Source: Saprospiraceae bacterium (GTDB taxonomy: Bacteria > Bacteroidota > Bacteroidia > Chitinophagales > Saprospiraceae). Taken from it: 64,000 nt of DNA. A program made the translations under genes and the position numbers. This document shows, one piece after another, positions 37,776-49,221 of this stretch; the first letter of the stretch is position 1; every line of letters begins with the position of its first letter. The notes beneath the pieces are model-generated. The model did not search any database. It saw only the letters and a list, made by a program, of their open reading frames with translations, and was not told where the DNA came from. The stretch spans positions 522,848 to 586,847 of the forward strand of contig JAHDCU010000002.1 of NCBI GenBank assembly GCA_020629715.1. The letters are read 5' to 3'.

Positions 37776-38288
37776 TTATCCTTCAAATACTTTTGAAACT
37801 TTAATACCGCGCTGACGGGCCACATCATAAGGAGACCTTAATTTTTGCAAGGCATCAATTGTAGCTTTTATCACATTATGAGGATTTGAAGACCCTTGAG
37901 ATTTAGCAAGGACATTTTGTACACCTCCAATTTCTAATACTGCTCTCATCGCTCCTCCAGCAATAACTCCTGTACCATCAGTAGCTGGTTTGATCAAAAC
38001 CTTTCCAGCACCGTATTTACCCAGCTGCTCATGGGGAATGGTACCTTTATTCATTGGAAATTTAACCAAATTCTTTTTTGCATCATCCACAGCTTTTGCA
38101 ATGGACTCAGAAACATCCCTCGCCTTACCTAGACCATGCCCAACAGTACCATTACCGTCACCTACTACTACTAAAGCGGAAAAACTAAAGGTACGTCCAC
38201 CTTTATTAACTTTAGTTACCCTGTTAAGATTAACAAGCTTTTCCTTGAGATCCGATTCAGTAGGTTTTATTCTTCTATTATCTGCCAT
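37776..38288 (-). CDS. rpsE: 30S ribosomal protein S5
   Basis: S5 (170 residues) lies at the mRNA entry side. [40 protein letters not shown] and [20 protein letters not shown] are characteristic. Confidence 0.98.
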   Translation of the reverse strand: MADNRRIKPTESDLKEKLVNLNRVTKVNKGGRTFSFSALVVVGDGNGTVGHGLGKARDVSESIAKAVDDAKKNLVKFPMNKGTIPHEQLGKYGAGKVLIKPATDGTGVIAGGAMRAVLEIGGVQNVLAKSQGSSNPHNVIKATIDALQKLRSPYDVARQRGIKVSKVFEG

Positions 38289-38299
38289 TATTCCGCAAT

Positions 38300-38644
38300 T
38301 TAAAATTTGAGACCACCTTCTCTAGCACCCTCTGCTAAAGATTTTACGCGTCCGTGATAAGGATATCCACTTCTATCAAATACAATACTTTCTATATTCT
38401 TTGCCTTAGCCTTATCAGCCAGCAGAGCACCTACTTTCTTAGCGATTTCAGACTTAGCACCTGCAGCATCAACCTCTTTGGATGAAGCACTTGCAAGTGT
38501 ATAACCCGCAGTATCATCAATTAACTGACAATAGATCTGCTTATTACTTCTGAATACTGAAAGCCTTGGGATCGAATCAGTACCGCTAATTTTGGTACGT
38601 ATTCTCATCTTTGCTTTTAACCGTTGTACTCTTTTACTTTTCAT
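38300..38644 (-). CDS. rplR: 50S ribosomal protein L18
   Basis: L18 (114 residues) binds 5S r[35 protein letters not shown] and [20 protein letters not shown] are the family motifs. Follows rplF by 23 bp. Confidence 0.98.
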   Translation of the reverse strand: MKSKRVQRLKAKMRIRTKISGTDSIPRLSVFRSNKQIYCQLIDDTAGYTLASASSKEVDAAGAKSEIAKKVGALLADKAKAKNIESIVFDRSGYPYHGRVKSLAEGAREGGLKF

Positions 38645-38667
38645 TATAAGAAGCTTTTCCTTAATTA

Positions 38668-39222
38668 TTACTTAGCAGCTGTTTTTCCTGCTTTTCTTCT
38701 GATCACCTCACCTTTAAATCTGACACCTTTACCTTTATAAGGTTCAACTTTTCTGAAAGCCCTTATTTTAGCAGCAACCTGTCCAATTAATTGTTTATCT
38801 GTACTTTCTAAAACTATTGTTGGAGGATTTCCCTTCTCCATCATTGAAGTTACCTTAACATCATCAGGGACATAAAAGTATATCGGGTGAGAATAACCCA
38901 GAGTCAACTCCAAAAGATTTCCAGTGTTTGCGCATCTATAACCCACACCTATTAATTCTAGGGTCACTGTATAACCTTCACTTACGCCAACAACCATGTT
39001 GTTTACCAAGGCTCTAGTCAAACCATGGAGTGATCTATGACGCTTCTGATCAGTTGGCCGACTAACTTCAATAGTACCATCGGCTACACTAATCTCTATA
39101 TCTTGATCGAATTGATCAACCAATTCTCCTTTAGGACCTTTGACTGTCACAACATTAGATTTAGACACATCTAATGTGACACCTGCTGGTATTTCTATTG
39201 GAGCCTTTCCTATTCTAGACAT
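38668..39222 (-). CDS. rplF: 50S ribosomal protein L6
   Basis: L6 (184 residues). [57 protein letters not shown] and [20 protein letters not shown] show both L6 domains. Confidence 0.98.
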   Translation of the reverse strand: MSRIGKAPIEIPAGVTLDVSKSNVVTVKGPKGELVDQFDQDIEISVADGTIEVSRPTDQKRHRSLHGLTRALVNNMVVGVSEGYTVTLELIGVGYRCANTGNLLELTLGYSHPIYFYVPDDVKVTSMMEKGNPPTIVLESTDKQLIGQVAAKIRAFRKVEPYKGKGVRFKGEVIRRKAGKTAAK

Positions 39223-39241
39223 AATACACTATGATTAGATT

Positions 39242-39646
39242 TTAATAAACGTAGCAAACAACTTCGCCACCTACATTTTCGGCTTTCGCCTTTTTACCCG
39301 TCATGACACCCTTTGATGTACTGACTATTGCAATTCCTAAACCATTGATAATACGAGGAATCTCATCAGAACCAACATACTTTCTTAGACCTGGAGTACT
39401 TATTCTACCAAGTTTCCGTATGACAGGAACTTTTGTTTCAGGATTATACTTCAAAGCAATGCTAATAATACCTTGTTTACCAGCAGTATCATCAAACTTG
39501 TACTTAAGTATAAAACCATTATCGTAAAGTATTTCAGTTATACTTTTCTTCATCTTAGACGAAGGAATCTCTACAACTCTATGACCAGCCTGCTGGGCAT
39601 TTCTTATACGAGTTAAATAATCTGCTATCGGATCTGTAAGTGCCAT
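39242..39646 (-). CDS. rpsH: 30S ribosomal protein S8
   Basis: S8 (134 residues) binds 16S rRNA helix 21 and can repress the spc operon in E. coli. [40 protein letters not shown] and [15 protein letters not shown] are typical. Confidence 0.98.
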   Translation of the reverse strand: MALTDPIADYLTRIRNAQQAGHRVVEIPSSKMKKSITEILYDNGFILKYKFDDTAGKQGIISIALKYNPETKVPVIRKLGRISTPGLRKYVGSDEIPRIINGLGIAIVSTSKGVMTGKKAKAENVGGEVVCYVY

Positions 39647-39672
39647 CTCTACTTTTATTTAATAACTCCGTT

Positions 39673-39942
39673 CTACCAACTTGCCTTGGTTACACCAGGA
39701 ATTTTACCTTCTAAAGCCATTTTTCTAAACGTTACCCTATTGATGCCAAACCGTCGCATATACCCCTTAGGACGACCAGTTAACTGGCATCTATTGTGGA
39801 GACGAACAGATGAACTGTTTTTAGGTAACTTATCTAAAGCATCCCAATCACCTTCAGCTTTGAGTTTTGCTCTTAAATCAGCATACTTCTTTACTAAACG
39901 TTCTCTTTTTGCCTCTCTTGCTATTAAAGATTTCTTAGCCAT
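39673..39942 (-). CDS. rpsN: 30S ribosomal protein S14, zinc-free type
   Basis: S14 (89 residues) is the long form without CxxC zinc knuckles: [40 protein letters not shown] and [20 protein letters not shown]. It lies between rplE and rpsH. Confidence 0.98.
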   Translation of the reverse strand: MAKKSLIAREAKRERLVKKYADLRAKLKAEGDWDALDKLPKNSSSVRLHNRCQLTGRPKGYMRRFGINRVTFRKMALEGKIPGVTKASW

Positions 39943-39946
39943 GCTA

Positions 39947-40504
39947 TTAGTTTCTCTGATTTTTAAATGGAAGACCTAATGCTTTCAATAAAGCTAATGC
40001 CTCAGCGTCGGTCTTAGCCGTTGTAACGAAAGAAATATCCATTCCAGTAATCTTACTTACTTTATCGATATTGATTTCAGGAAAAATAATCTGCTCTTTT
40101 ATACCTACAGAATAATTACCCCTACCGTCAAAACTTTTATCATTGATACCTCGAAAGTCACGTACTCTTGGTAACGCTACACTTATGAAACGATCCAAGA
40201 ACTCGTACATTCTATTATGCCGTAGTGTAACCCTTGCACCAATTGTCATTCCCTCTCTCAATTTAAAATTAGAGATTGATTTTCTAGCTTTAGTAGGAAC
40301 TGCTTTTTGACCAGCAATAGTAGATATTTCATTTAATGCGTTATCTACCAATTTTTTATCCTGAGTTGCTCCACCTACACCTTGGTTAATACTAATCTTT
40401 ACCAACCTAGGTACCTGCATAATACTCTTGTAACCAAATTGCTCCATAAGATCTGGAACAATTTTTTCTAAATATTTATCTCTTAATCTTGCCGTGTAAC
40501 TCAT
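39947..40504 (-). CDS. rplE: 50S ribosomal protein L5
   Basis: L5 (185 residues) binds 5S r[43 protein letters not shown] and [20 protein letters not shown] match. The ATG overlaps the rplX stop by one base (TAATG). Confidence 0.98.
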   Translation of the reverse strand: MSYTARLRDKYLEKIVPDLMEQFGYKSIMQVPRLVKISINQGVGGATQDKKLVDNALNEISTIAGQKAVPTKARKSISNFKLREGMTIGARVTLRHNRMYEFLDRFISVALPRVRDFRGINDKSFDGRGNYSVGIKEQIIFPEINIDKVSKITGMDISFVTTAKTDAEALALLKALGLPFKNQRN

Positions 40505-40836
40505 TACTTAATAGTTTGACCTGATTTCTTAGCAAATCTGACGTTTCTTCCGTCTTCCTTTCTTCTGCCAACTCTTGTAGGCTCACCTGTCTTAGGATCG
40601 ACCAACATCACATTACTCATGTGTATTGGGTTGTTTATTTCATTGATACCACCGGGATTATCATTGGTCGGTTTCGTATGCTTCTTCGCAATATTCACAC
40701 CCTCCACAATAACTCTTTCCTTAGCAGCCAAAACCTGCAATACCGTACCTTCTGTACCCTTATAAGAACCTGCAATAACCTTTACTTTATCACCTTTCTT
40801 GAAATTAACCTTAGGTGCAAATCTTTTTGTAGCCAT
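40504..40836 (-). CDS. rplX: 50S ribosomal protein L24
   Basis: L24 (110 residues) is a KOW-domain assembly initiator protein. [20 protein letters not shown] and the [20 protein letters not shown] segment are visible. Confidence 0.98.
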   Translation of the reverse strand: MATKRFAPKVNFKKGDKVKVIAGSYKGTEGTVLQVLAAKERVIVEGVNIAKKHTKPTNDNPGGINEINNPIHMSNVMLVDPKTGEPTRVGRRKEDGRNVRFAKKSGQTIK

Positions 40837-40855
40837 TATTCTAGACTTTAATAAT

Positions 40856-41221
40856 TTATAAAACCTCAGGGGCTAATGAAACAATTCTCATGTAATCCTT
40901 TTCACGTAGCTCCCTGGCTACTGGACCAAATATACGAGTACCTCTCGGCTCCTCCGAAGCACTAAGTAATACAACGGCATTGTCATCAAACCTAATATAA
41001 GAACCATCTTTTCGACGTATTTCCTTTTTAGTTCGCACAATAACAGCTTTTGACACAGTACCTTTTTTGATTCCACCGGGAGATGTATCCTTTACAGTAA
41101 CTACTATTGTATCACCTACCGATGCATATCTCCTTTTGGATCCACCTAGCACTTTTATACAAAGCACCTCTTTGGCACCACTATTATCTGCAACTCTTAA
41201 TCTTGATTCCTGCTGTATCAT
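40856..41221 (-). CDS. rplN: 50S ribosomal protein L14
   Basis: L14 (121 residues). [40 protein letters not shown] and [20 protein letters not shown] are diagnostic. Confidence 0.98.
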   Translation of the reverse strand: MIQQESRLRVADNSGAKEVLCIKVLGGSKRRYASVGDTIVVTVKDTSPGGIKKGTVSKAVIVRTKKEIRRKDGSYIRFDDNAVVLLSASEEPRGTRIFGPVARELREKDYMRIVSLAPEVL

Positions 41222-41246
41222 TACTCTTAATTATAATGTAATTGAA

Positions 41247-41510
41247 TTACTTAGCTCTTTCAATAATTTCAGTTAATCTCCATCTCTTTTTTTTACTTAA
41301 AGGACGAGACTCTACTATTTTAACTGTATCACCTTCATTACACTCATTCTTTTCATCATGAGCAGTAAATTTCTTAGTCTTCTTTACAAACTTACCGTAG
41401 ATAGGGTGTCTCAGTTTTCTTTCAACTGAAACAGTAATGGTTTTATCCATTTTAGAACTGGTAACTGTTCCAATTCTTGATTTTTTCAATGATTTATTTT
41501 CAGTAGACAT
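41247..41510 (-). CDS. rpsQ: 30S ribosomal protein S17
   Basis: S17 (87 residues), an OB-fold protein. [20 protein letters not shown] and [19 protein letters not shown] then [15 protein letters not shown] identify it. Confidence 0.97.
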   Translation of the reverse strand: MSTENKSLKKSRIGTVTSSKMDKTITVSVERKLRHPIYGKFVKKTKKFTAHDEKNECNEGDTVKIVESRPLSKKKRWRLTEIIERAK

Positions 41511-41516
41511 CCTATG

Positions 41517-41777
41517 TTACTTTTTTCTTCTTCTAAATCTAATTTTTGATCTTCCAGCAAGATCCTCTGCGCTCATTGCCGCTACTTCTCTACGACGAAC
41601 CTCTGTTTTCAATCTAGCAATGTCTCGACGTACATCTTTCAAGGTCAAAGGATTATCGAGACCTTTCAAAGTATGATCAAACTTCAACTTTTGATATTGT
41701 ACTACAGTTTCGTTTAATTCATTCGCTAAATCTGCGTCTGAAAACTCCTGTAATTCTATAAATTTCTTTGATGCCAT
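41517..41777 (-). CDS. rpmC: 50S ribosomal protein L29 with C-terminal extension
   Basis: L29 contacts the exit tunnel and signal recognition particle. The core (MASKKFIELQEFSDADLANE to IARLKTEVRRRE, about 66 residues) is standard; a further 20 residues ending in GRSKIRFRRRKK make 86 in all, longer than the usual 60-70. Confidence 0.94.
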   Translation of the reverse strand: MASKKFIELQEFSDADLANELNETVVQYQKLKFDHTLKGLDNPLTLKDVRRDIARLKTEVRRREVAAMSAEDLAGRSKIRFRRRKK

Positions 41778-41788
41778 AGTATTAATAT

Positions 41789-42211
41789 CTATTGTTCTAC
41801 GTAATCTCTTCTTACTACTGTCTTCGTTTGAACTGGTAATTTTTGAGCTGCTAATCTAAGAGCTTCCCGAGCCACATCAGCCGGAACACCGTCCATTTCA
41901 AACAAAATACGCCCTGGTTTGATAATTGCTACCCAGTGGTCAAGGGCACCTTTACCTTTACCCATCCTAACTTCCGCTGGTTTACTGGTAATTGGCTTGT
42001 CTGGAAATATTCTAATCCAAACTTTACCTTCTCTCTTCATGTAACGAGTCATAGCAATCCTCGCCGCCTCAATCTGACGGTTGGTTATTCTACCAGCATC
42101 CATAGTCTTTAGACCAAAAGACCCAAAAGCAATAGTACTTCCACGCTGAGCAAGACCTTTGATCCTACCCTTTTGCATTTTTCTGTATTTCGTTCTTTTC
42201 GGTTGTAACAT
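41789..42211 (-). CDS. rplP: 50S ribosomal protein L16
   Basis: L16 (140 residues) organises the A site. [40 protein letters not shown] and [20 protein letters not shown] are diagnostic. A 72-bp gap with a candidate promoter separates it from rpsC. Confidence 0.98.
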   Translation of the reverse strand: MLQPKRTKYRKMQKGRIKGLAQRGSTIAFGSFGLKTMDAGRITNRQIEAARIAMTRYMKREGKVWIRIFPDKPITSKPAEVRMGKGKGALDHWVAIIKPGRILFEMDGVPADVAREALRLAAQKLPVQTKTVVRRDYVEQ

Positions 42212-42256
42212 GATTACATTTCTTTATTGTACCACTACCTTGGCGTTAAGGCGCCG

Positions 42257-42264
42257 CAAAGGTA
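42257..42264 (-). promoter_or_regulatory. Candidate internal -7 element upstream of rplP
   Basis: On the minus strand TACCTTTG matches TAnnTTTG within the 72-bp rpsC-rplP gap, about 45 bp before the rplP start. It is followed by a GC-rich GGCGCC/GGCG-like potential hairpin. No TTG is at 19 bp. Confidence 0.45.
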
Positions 42265-42283
42265 ATCAAAATATCTAATTGAA

Positions 42284-42973
42284 TTATCTTCTACGCTTTT
42301 TTCCTGATCTCTTTTGATCTACACCTACATTAGGAGATAAGTCTCGTTTACCTAGTACTTCACCCTTACAGATCCATACCTTGACCCCAATTTTACCGTA
42401 TACAGTTAGTGCTTCTTTTAAAGAATAGTCAATATCTGCTCTAAAAGTATGCAGTGGCGTCCTACCATCCTTATACTCCTCAGATCTAGCCATCTCTGCT
42501 CCATTCAATCTACCACTGATTCTAACTTTAATTCCTTCAGCACCAGCTCTCATCGAATTTTGAATAGCCATCTTAATGACTCTTCTGTAATTCATACGAG
42601 CTTCTATCTGTTTTGTAATAGTTTCAGCAACTATTGCGGCATCCATTTCTGGTTTACGAATCTCAACGATATTAATTTGAACATCTTGACCAGTTAACTT
42701 CTTTAACTCTTCACGAATCCGATCAACCTCTGATCCACCCTTACCGATAATTATACCAGGACGAGAGGTATGAATAGTTACTGTTATTCTCTTAAGGGTT
42801 CGCTCGATAATAATTCTTGCAATGCCGCCTTTATTCACCCTCGCATGAAGGTATTCTCGGATCTTTTCATCCTGAACTACCTTTCTAGCTAAATCTTTAC
42901 CACCATACCAATTAGATTCCCATCCTCTGATGATACCTAATCTATTACCTATTGGATTTGTCTTTTGACCCAT
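42284..42973 (-). CDS. rpsC: 30S ribosomal protein S3
   Basis: S3 (229 residues) is part of the mRNA entry site. The start is ATG 42973 ([20 protein letters not shown]); a longer frame back to 43024 would overlap rplV and lacks homology. [40 protein letters not shown] and [20 protein letters not shown] are the KH and C-terminal motifs. Confidence 0.98.
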   Translation of the reverse strand: MGQKTNPIGNRLGIIRGWESNWYGGKDLARKVVQDEKIREYLHARVNKGGIARIIIERTLKRITVTIHTSRPGIIIGKGGSEVDRIREELKKLTGQDVQINIVEIRKPEMDAAIVAETITKQIEARMNYRRVIKMAIQNSMRAGAEGIKVRISGRLNGAEMARSEEYKDGRTPLHTFRADIDYSLKEALTVYGKIGVKVWICKGEVLGKRDLSPNVGVDQKRSGKKRRR

Positions 42974-42986
42974 GCTAAGAATATTA

Positions 42987-43373
42987 TTATGCTTCTTCAG
43001 CGACCACAACCTGGTCACTTTCAATAGCTATTTTATTTTCAACGATTAATGTAACATGATTGAATCTCTTTCGGATTCTATGCGCTCTACCATGCGGTGC
43101 TGGTCTGAATCTTTTCAAGCTCGATCCACTATCAACAAACAAAGTCTTTATATAGAGATCATGATCATCAGCACTAAAGGCCAAATCATTTTTATTCTCC
43201 CAATTCGCAATGGCAGAAAGTAATAATTTTTCTAACCATATCGCACCTTCTCTCTTTGAATATTTAAGAATATTGAGAGCTTCATCTACACCTCTACCAC
43301 GAACTACATCTGCTTGTAATCTCATCTTACGAGCTGACATTGGTACGTTTTTCAGTTTTGCAATTGCTTCCAT
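42987..43373 (-). CDS. rplV: 50S ribosomal protein L22
   Basis: L22 (128 residues) lines the exit tunnel. [40 protein letters not shown] and [15 protein letters not shown] match. A short acidic tail (VVVAEEA) ends the protein. Confidence 0.97.
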   Translation of the reverse strand: MEAIAKLKNVPMSARKMRLQADVVRGRGVDEALNILKYSKREGAIWLEKLLLSAIANWENKNDLAFSADDHDLYIKTLFVDSGSSLKRFRPAPHGRAHRIRKRFNHVTLIVENKIAIESDQVVVAEEA

Positions 43374-43394
43374 TTCAATGCTTTTATTAGATTA

Positions 43395-43661
43395 TTACTT
43401 TCTGTTACCAGAGTGACCCTTAAAGGTTCTAGTTGGAGAAAATTCCCCTAGTTTATGACCTACCATATTCTCGGTGACGAAAACAGGCACGAAAGTCTTA
43501 CCGTTATGCACAGCGATAGTCATTCCTACCATACCAGGTATAATCATAGATGATCTAGACCATGTCTTTATCACTGATTTTTTACCAGATTCCTGTGCCT
43601 TTTGAATCTTCTCTAGAAGATGATGAGCTATATAAGGGCCTTTTTTTATTGATCTTGCCAT
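43395..43661 (-). CDS. rpsS: 30S ribosomal protein S19
   Basis: S19 (88 residues) in the 30S head. [39 protein letters not shown] and [20 protein letters not shown] are typical. Follows rplB by 9 bp. Confidence 0.98.
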   Translation of the reverse strand: MARSIKKGPYIAHHLLEKIQKAQESGKKSVIKTWSRSSMIIPGMVGMTIAVHNGKTFVPVFVTENMVGHKLGEFSPTRTFKGHSGNRK

Positions 43662-43670
43662 GACGCTATC

Positions 43671-44507
43671 CTACTTTCTGTTTTTAGACTTTCTCTTACT
43701 AATAATAAGCTGACTAGAGTGTTTTTTATTATTTCTAGTCTTCTGACCTTTAGCCATCACACCAGTACGTGATCTTGGGTGACCACCTGATGCCCGACCT
43801 TCACCACCACCCATCGGGTGATCCACAGGGTTCATTGCCACACCTCTTACTCTAGGACGTTTACCTCGCCATCTAGATCGTCCCGCTTTACCCAGTACTT
43901 GTAGACCATGATCAGGATTAGATGTAGTACCAATCGTAGCTTTACAAGCTATCAATATACGCCTAACCTCACCTGAAGGAAGCTTGACGATAGCATACTT
44001 CCCTTCTTTACTCATAAGCACCCCATATGTACCAGCGCTTCTTGCAAGCGCAGCACCCTTTCCAGGTGTCATCTCTATATTATGAATAGCCGTACCAAGC
44101 GGAATCTTATCCAGATACATAGCATGACCAACAACAGGCTCAGCAGTCTTACCGCTCATAATCTTATCACCTACCATTAATTTGTCCGGAGCTACGATAT
44201 ATCTCTTCTCACCATCAGTATACTCAACCAATGCGATAAAAGCAGATCTATTTGGATCGTACTCGATAGTCAACACCGTTGCCGACATATCTTCCTTATT
44301 CCTCTTAAAATCAATAACTCTATAACGTCTCTTGTGACCACCTCCGATATTTCTAACGGTCATTTTACCTGAGCTGTTACGACCACCAGATTTCTTAATC
44401 TTCGTTAATAAAGACTTCTCTGGTTTGACCTTAGATAGAGAAGAATAGTCTATACCGACTCTTGTTCTCGTACCTGGTGTTACTGGACTATATTTCTTTA
44501 AAGCCAT
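43671..44507 (-). CDS. rplB: 50S ribosomal protein L2
   Basis: L2 (278 residues) supports the peptidyl transferase centre. [40 protein letters not shown] and [20 protein letters not shown] (with the functional His) are present. Confidence 0.98.
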   Translation of the reverse strand: MALKKYSPVTPGTRTRVGIDYSSLSKVKPEKSLLTKIKKSGGRNSSGKMTVRNIGGGHKRRYRVIDFKRNKEDMSATVLTIEYDPNRSAFIALVEYTDGEKRYIVAPDKLMVGDKIMSGKTAEPVVGHAMYLDKIPLGTAIHNIEMTPGKGAALARSAGTYGVLMSKEGKYAIVKLPSGEVRRILIACKATIGTTSNPDHGLQVLGKAGRSRWRGKRPRVRGVAMNPVDHPMGGGEGRASGGHPRSRTGVMAKGQKTRNNKKHSSQLIISKRKSKNRK

Positions 44508-44533
44508 AATACTTGCTTTTCTAAAATTATATC

Positions 44534-44830
44534 TTAGATATCACCGAAGAAATCAATCGTTTCTCCGTCTTCTAATGTAATAATTGCTTTTTTATATCCG
44601 CTAATTCTACCCTTCTGAACACCACCTCTTGTATTTCTGACTTTTGCCTTACCCGGCATATTAATGGTATTCACAGAAGTGACCCCTACATTATACATTG
44701 CTTCTACAGCCTTCCCAATCTCAACCTTATTAGCTGTTTTAGCAACCACGAAGCTGTATTGATTCAAATTTTCTGATAAAGTTTCGCTCTTCTCAGAAAT
44801 GATCGGCTTTACTAAAATTGACTTTGTCAT
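44534..44830 (-). CDS. rplW: 50S ribosomal protein L23
   Basis: L23 (98 residues) lies at the exit tunnel and docks SRP and trigger factor. [20 protein letters not shown] and [20 protein letters not shown] with [13 protein letters not shown] are visible. Confidence 0.97.
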   Translation of the reverse strand: MTKSILVKPIISEKSETLSENLNQYSFVVAKTANKVEIGKAVEAMYNVGVTSVNTINMPGKAKVRNTRGGVQKGRISGYKKAIITLEDGETIDFFGDI

Positions 44831-44849
44831 GATTCGTTACTTAAGTATA

Positions 44850-45473
44850 CTATGATAAAGTATTATTTATAGCGGCAATACTTGACTCAGTCATCAATAA
44901 TGTACCGCCTTTTAATATTTCGTACGTATTAAGGTTTCTAGCTTCTTGTATGCTATTTCCCGCTACATTTCTTGCTGACAGATATAAATTCTTGTCATGA
45001 TCAGCAGTTACGAATAATGTTTTTCCTTCCACCTTCATGCTGTTCAGAACAGAAACAAATTCCTTTGTTTTTGGAGTCTCAAAAGTAAAGTCCTCTATAA
45101 TCTTGATAGCGCCTTCCTTCGCTTTTTGACTTAGCGCAGAAGATGTTGCTAGAGTCTTTACCTTCTTATTAAGGTTAACAGAGTACTTTCTTGGTCTTGG
45201 ACCGAATACTCTACCACCACTTCTAAATAAAGGATTTTTAAGACTACCCGCACGGGCTGTACCTGTACCCTTTTGTCTTTTAATCTTTCTCGTACTACCT
45301 GCAATTTCACCTCTTTCCTTGGCCTTATGCGTCCCTTGACGCTGTGCCGCTAAATAAGATTTTACAGCAAGATACATTACATGCTCATTAGGTTCAATCC
45401 CAAATATTGCATCTGGAAGAACTACCGATCTACCTGTACTACCTCCTTGAGTATTTAAAACTTCAATCTTCAT
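44850..45473 (-). CDS. rplD: 50S ribosomal protein L4
   Basis: L4 (207 residues) lines the tunnel and, in E. coli, represses the S10 operon. The start is ATG 45473 (MKIEVLNTQGGSTGRSVVLP), one base after the rplC stop; an upstream in-frame start inside rplC is rejected. KRQKGTGTARAGSLKNPLFR and GGRVFGPRPRKYSVNLNKKV are characteristic. Confidence 0.97.
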   Translation of the reverse strand: MKIEVLNTQGGSTGRSVVLPDAIFGIEPNEHVMYLAVKSYLAAQRQGTHKAKERGEIAGSTRKIKRQKGTGTARAGSLKNPLFRSGGRVFGPRPRKYSVNLNKKVKTLATSSALSQKAKEGAIKIIEDFTFETPKTKEFVSVLNSMKVEGKTLFVTADHDKNLYLSARNVAGNSIQEARNLNTYEILKGGTLLMTESSIAAINNTLS

Positions 45474-45474
45474 T

Positions 45475-46101
45475 TTAAAACTTTTCAAGTATTACTAAAG
45501 AACCTTTGTGCCCTGGAATTGCACCCTTAATAAGAAGTAAATTCTTTTCTGGCATGACCTTGATAACATTCAGGTTTTTCATTTTAATACGATCACCTCC
45601 AGTTCGTCCAGCCATTCTCATTCCCTTAAAAACTCTCGCAGGATAAGAAGCGGCACCAATAGAACCAGGGGCTCTTTGTCTATTATGTTGTCCGTGAGTA
45701 GCGTCACCAACACCGCGGAAATTATGTCTCTTAACTACACCTTGAAAACCCTTACCTTTCGAGGTACCGATGGCATTCACCACATCACCCTCCGCAAATA
45801 TGTCATCAATAGTAACTGTGTCACCAACATTCTTCTCCAACGAAGAGTCGCGAAACTCAACAATCTTTTGTGCAGATTTGATACCAGCAGCACTTAAGTG
45901 CCCTTGCATCTGTTGTGTAGTGTTTTTCTCTTTGGAAGAACCTTCATAAGACATTTGAACAGCAAAATAGCCATCCGTATCTTTTGTTTTGACCTGCGTC
46001 ACAACATTAGGTAGAGCCTCTACTACAGTACAAGCCACATTTTTTCCAGCAGTCGTAAAGACGCTAGTCATACCTATTTTCTTACCTATTAATCCGTTCA
46101 T
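45475..46101 (-). CDS. rplC: 50S ribosomal protein L3
   Basis: L3 (208 residues from ATG 46101; a GTG at 46104 directly precedes it). [40 protein letters not shown] and [20 protein letters not shown] are diagnostic, the last being the region of the loop reaching the peptidyl transferase centre. Confidence 0.98.
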   Translation of the reverse strand: MNGLIGKKIGMTSVFTTAGKNVACTVVEALPNVVTQVKTKDTDGYFAVQMSYEGSSKEKNTTQQMQGHLSAAGIKSAQKIVEFRDSSLEKNVGDTVTIDDIFAEGDVVNAIGTSKGKGFQGVVKRHNFRGVGDATHGQHNRQRAPGSIGAASYPARVFKGMRMAGRTGGDRIKMKNLNVIKVMPEKNLLLIKGAIPGHKGSLVILEKF

Positions 46102-46168
46102 CACAGAATATTATGGTTATAAATACAACCACCTAAAATTTCAGGCAGCTACTATTTAAATTAAAATC

Positions 46169-46477
46169 TTAAGTCAATTTCACTTGGATATCTACGCCAC
46201 TTGGAAGCTCAAGCTTGGATAAAGCATCTACAGTCTTCTGTGTTGGTGTAAATATCTCGATTAAACGTTTGTGAGTCCGCAGTTGGAACTGCTCACGAGA
46301 TTTCTTATTTACGTGCGGGGAACGCAACACTGTAAACACTTCTTTCTCAGTGGGCAGCGGAATCGGTCCCGATATAACGGCACCACTATTTCTCACTGTT
46401 TTCACGATCTTCTCCGTAGACTTGTCCACTAAATTGTGGTCATAAGAACGAAGTTTAATCCTGATTTTCTGATTCAT
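46169..46477 (-). CDS. rpsJ: 30S ribosomal protein S10
   Basis: S10 (102 residues) is a head protein and, with NusB, a transcription antitermination factor. [20 protein letters not shown] and [20 protein letters not shown] then [20 protein letters not shown] are diagnostic. It has its own candidate promoter at 46516-46545 downstream of fusA. Confidence 0.98.
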   Translation of the reverse strand: MNQKIRIKLRSYDHNLVDKSTEKIVKTVRNSGAVISGPIPLPTEKEVFTVLRSPHVNKKSREQFQLRTHKRLIEIFTPTQKTVDALSKLELPSGVDIQVKLT

Positions 46478-46515
46478 ACCTACTAAATAGTTGTATATTA
46501 TTTCTAATTCGGCTG

Positions 46516-46545
46516 CGAAGATAATGATATATATTACCCCTGCAA
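46516..46545 (-). promoter_or_regulatory. Candidate promoter at the start of the S10 cluster
   Basis: On the minus strand TTG (46543-46545) is followed at exactly 19 bp by TATCTTCG (46516-46523), one mismatch from TAnnTTTG. It lies in the 86-bp fusA-rpsJ gap, about 39 bp before the rpsJ start. Confidence 0.6.
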
Positions 46546-46563
46546 ACCATTTGTTCTAAAGTT

Positions 46564-48687
46564 TTACTCTCCAGTAGCTTTTTCTATGATTTCTTTAGCT
46601 ATACCTTTTGGAGCAGCAGCATAATGACTGAATTCCATTGAACTATTGGCTCTACCAGAAGTGATTGTTCTAAGATCTGTAACGTAACCAAACATTTCAG
46701 AAAGAGGTACCTCAGCAGAGATCTGTACTGCTCCACCTTTTTGCTCCTGACCTTTAGGAAGACCACGTCTTCTATTCAAATCACCTATTACATTTCCTAC
46801 GAATTCGTCAGGCGTAATAATCTCTAACTTCATCATAGGCTCTAGTAATACAGGACCACAACTATTCGCCGCAGCCTTAAAGCCTTCTTTAGCACAAAGC
46901 TCAAAAGCTATAGGCTTAGAATCCACTGCATGTATCTGTCCATCATAAAGTTCTACTTTCATACTATCCATACCGTATCCTGCAAGTACTCCATTGTCCA
47001 TCATGGCATCGAAACCTTTGATGATAGATGGAAAGAATTCCTTAGGTATGGATCCACCGAATATCTTATTGACAAACTGCAGTCTTGTTTTACCATTTTT
47101 AAATTCATCTGATTCTAAAAACTCATCGTCTGCAGGACCTACTTTAAATGACATTTGAGCAAAAAGACCAGAACCACCAGACTGCTTTTTGAGTCTTTCG
47201 GTATGATCAGTAGTAGAAGTCAATGCCTCTTTATAATTTACCTGAGGAGCACCTTGGTTACATTCCACCTTGAACTCTCTTTTAAGACGGTCTACGATAA
47301 TTTCTAAGTGTAACTCACCCATCCCACTTATGACAGTTTGATTAGTATCCTCATCATACTTCACTTGGAATGTAGGATCTTCCTCTGCTAGTTTGGCAAG
47401 AGCCATACCTAATTTATCAATATCCTTTTGAGTTTTAGGCTCAATAGCCACACCAATAACTGGATCTGGGAACTTCATACTTTCTAATACAATAGGTGCA
47501 TTTTCAGCACATATGGTATCACCTGTACGTAGATCTTTAAAACCTACACCTGCAGCAATATCTCCTGCCTCTACACGATCAACAGGATTCTGCTTATTGG
47601 AGTGCATCTGGTAAATTCTAGAAATTCTTTCTTTCTTACCTGATCTTGTATTCAACACATAAGATCCTGCATCTAAAGCACCAGAATATACTCTAAAGAA
47701 TGCCAAACGACCTACATAAGGGTCCGTAGCAATTTTAAACGCTAATGCTGCAAAAGGCTCGTCAACCGAAGGAGCTCTTGATGTATCCTCGTCTGTTTTT
47801 GGATTAGTACCCTGAACAGCATCAATATCTAAAGGAGAAGGCAAATATGCACAAACAGCATCCAATACTGCTTGAACTCCTTTGTTTTTGAAAGCAGATC
47901 CGCACATCATTGGTACAAACTTATTATCAAGTACCGCACCACGTACTGCATTGATCATCTCTTGCTCAGTGATACTATCTGGATCTTCAAAGAATTTCTC
48001 CATCAATGTATCATCATACTCAGCTACTGCCTCTAAGAGTTTTTCTCTCCATTCTGCCACGACATCTACCAAATCTTCAGGAATAGGCACCTCTTCGTAG
48101 GTCATACCCATGTCATGCTCATTCCAAACGATGGCCTTATTGGTGATCAAGTCGACCACACCTTTGAAAGTCTCTTCAGCGCCTATCGGCACCTGTAGTG
48201 GGATTGATTCTGAACCTAATTTTTCTTTTACATCACGTACAACCGAAAAGAAGTCTGCTCCAGAACGGTCCATCTTATTTACAAAACCTATTCTTGGAAC
48301 GGAATAATTATCCGCTAGTCTCCAGTTAGTCTCAGACTGAGGCTCTACACCAGATACGGCACAAAATAAAAAAACTAAACCATCCAATACACGTAACGAT
48401 CTATTTACCTCCACAGTAAAATCAACGTGACCAGGAGTATCGATGATATTCATCGGATAATCCTGATTTTTCCAATTCCAGTTAGTCTTAGTGGCAGCAG
48501 AAGTAATCGTAATACCTCTTTCTTGCTCTTGCTCCATCCAGTCCATCGTAGCGGCACCATCATGCACCTCTCCGATCTTGTGACTCATACCTGTATAATA
48601 CAGTACTCTTTCTGTAGTTGTTGTTTTACCTGCATCAATGTGAGCGGCAATACCAATATTACGAGTGTATTTTAAATCTTTAGCCAT
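46564..48687 (-). CDS. fusA: Translation elongation factor G
   Basis: EF-G (707 residues) is the GTPase that translocates tRNA and mRNA. The GTP-binding motifs are [40 protein letters not shown] and [12 protein letters not shown]; domains III-V follow ([40 protein letters not shown]). tuf is absent between fusA and rpsJ. Confidence 0.98.
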   Translation of the reverse strand: MAKDLKYTRNIGIAAHIDAGKTTTTERVLYYTGMSHKIGEVHDGAATMDWMEQEQERGITITSAATKTNWNWKNQDYPMNIIDTPGHVDFTVEVNRSLRVLDGLVFLFCAVSGVEPQSETNWRLADNYSVPRIGFVNKMDRSGADFFSVVRDVKEKLGSESIPLQVPIGAEETFKGVVDLITNKAIVWNEHDMGMTYEEVPIPEDLVDVVAEWREKLLEAVAEYDDTLMEKFFEDPDSITEQEMINAVRGAVLDNKFVPMMCGSAFKNKGVQAVLDAVCAYLPSPLDIDAVQGTNPKTDEDTSRAPSVDEPFAALAFKIATDPYVGRLAFFRVYSGALDAGSYVLNTRSGKKERISRIYQMHSNKQNPVDRVEAGDIAAGVGFKDLRTGDTICAENAPIVLESMKFPDPVIGVAIEPKTQKDIDKLGMALAKLAEEDPTFQVKYDEDTNQTVISGMGELHLEIIVDRLKREFKVECNQGAPQVNYKEALTSTTDHTERLKKQSGGSGLFAQMSFKVGPADDEFLESDEFKNGKTRLQFVNKIFGGSIPKEFFPSIIKGFDAMMDNGVLAGYGMDSMKVELYDGQIHAVDSKPIAFELCAKEGFKAAANSCGPVLLEPMMKLEIITPDEFVGNVIGDLNRRRGLPKGQEQKGGAVQISAEVPLSEMFGYVTDLRTITSGRANSSMEFSHYAAAPKGIAKEIIEKATGE

Positions 48688-48732
48688 TGTTGACCTTCTT
48701 TAAATATTCTGGAAAATATATTTTACTAATTA

Positions 48733-49203
48733 TTAAACTCTGAAATGGGCGAAAGCTCTATTTGACTCTGCCATTCTGTGAGTATCCTCTTTTTTCTTTA
48801 CAGCAGCACCTTCACCTTTAGAAGCTGCGAGTAGTTCCGAAGCTAATTTCTCAGCCATACCTTTACCACTTCTTGCTCTTGAGTATTTGATCACCCACTT
48901 CATTCCAACAGAAAGACGTCTTTCTTGACGAATCTCCATCGGGATCTGAAATGTAGCACCACCTACCCTCTTAGATCTCACCTCTACCTGAGGCATCACA
49001 TTATTCAATGCTTTCTTCCATACTTCATGCGGATCCTCTTCAGGAGATCGTTCCTTTATTTTATCCATTGCATCATAAAAGATAGCAAAAGAAGCACTCT
49101 TCTTTCCAGAGAACATCATGTTATTAACAAACTGTGTTACCATCGGATCTCCAAACCTTGGATCTGGCTGGATTATCCTCTTTTTGGGTTTTCTTTTTCT
49201 CAT
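48733..49203 (-). CDS. rpsG: 30S ribosomal protein S7
   Basis: S7 (156 residues) nucleates 30S head assembly and represses the str operon in E. coli. [40 protein letters not shown] and [15 protein letters not shown] identify it. Follows rpsL by 18 bp. Confidence 0.98.
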   Translation of the reverse strand: MRKRKPKKRIIQPDPRFGDPMVTQFVNNMMFSGKKSASFAIFYDAMDKIKERSPEEDPHEVWKKALNNVMPQVEVRSKRVGGATFQIPMEIRQERRLSVGMKWVIKYSRARSGKGMAEKLASELLAASKGEGAAVKKKEDTHRMAESNRAFAHFRV

Positions 49204-49221
49204 AGCTGTCTCGCTTTAAGG

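Noticed and set aside
42974-43024. Extended start of rpsC inside rplV
   Set aside because: S3 conservation begins at MGQKTNPIG (42973); the extension only exists because the frame is open through the rplV end.
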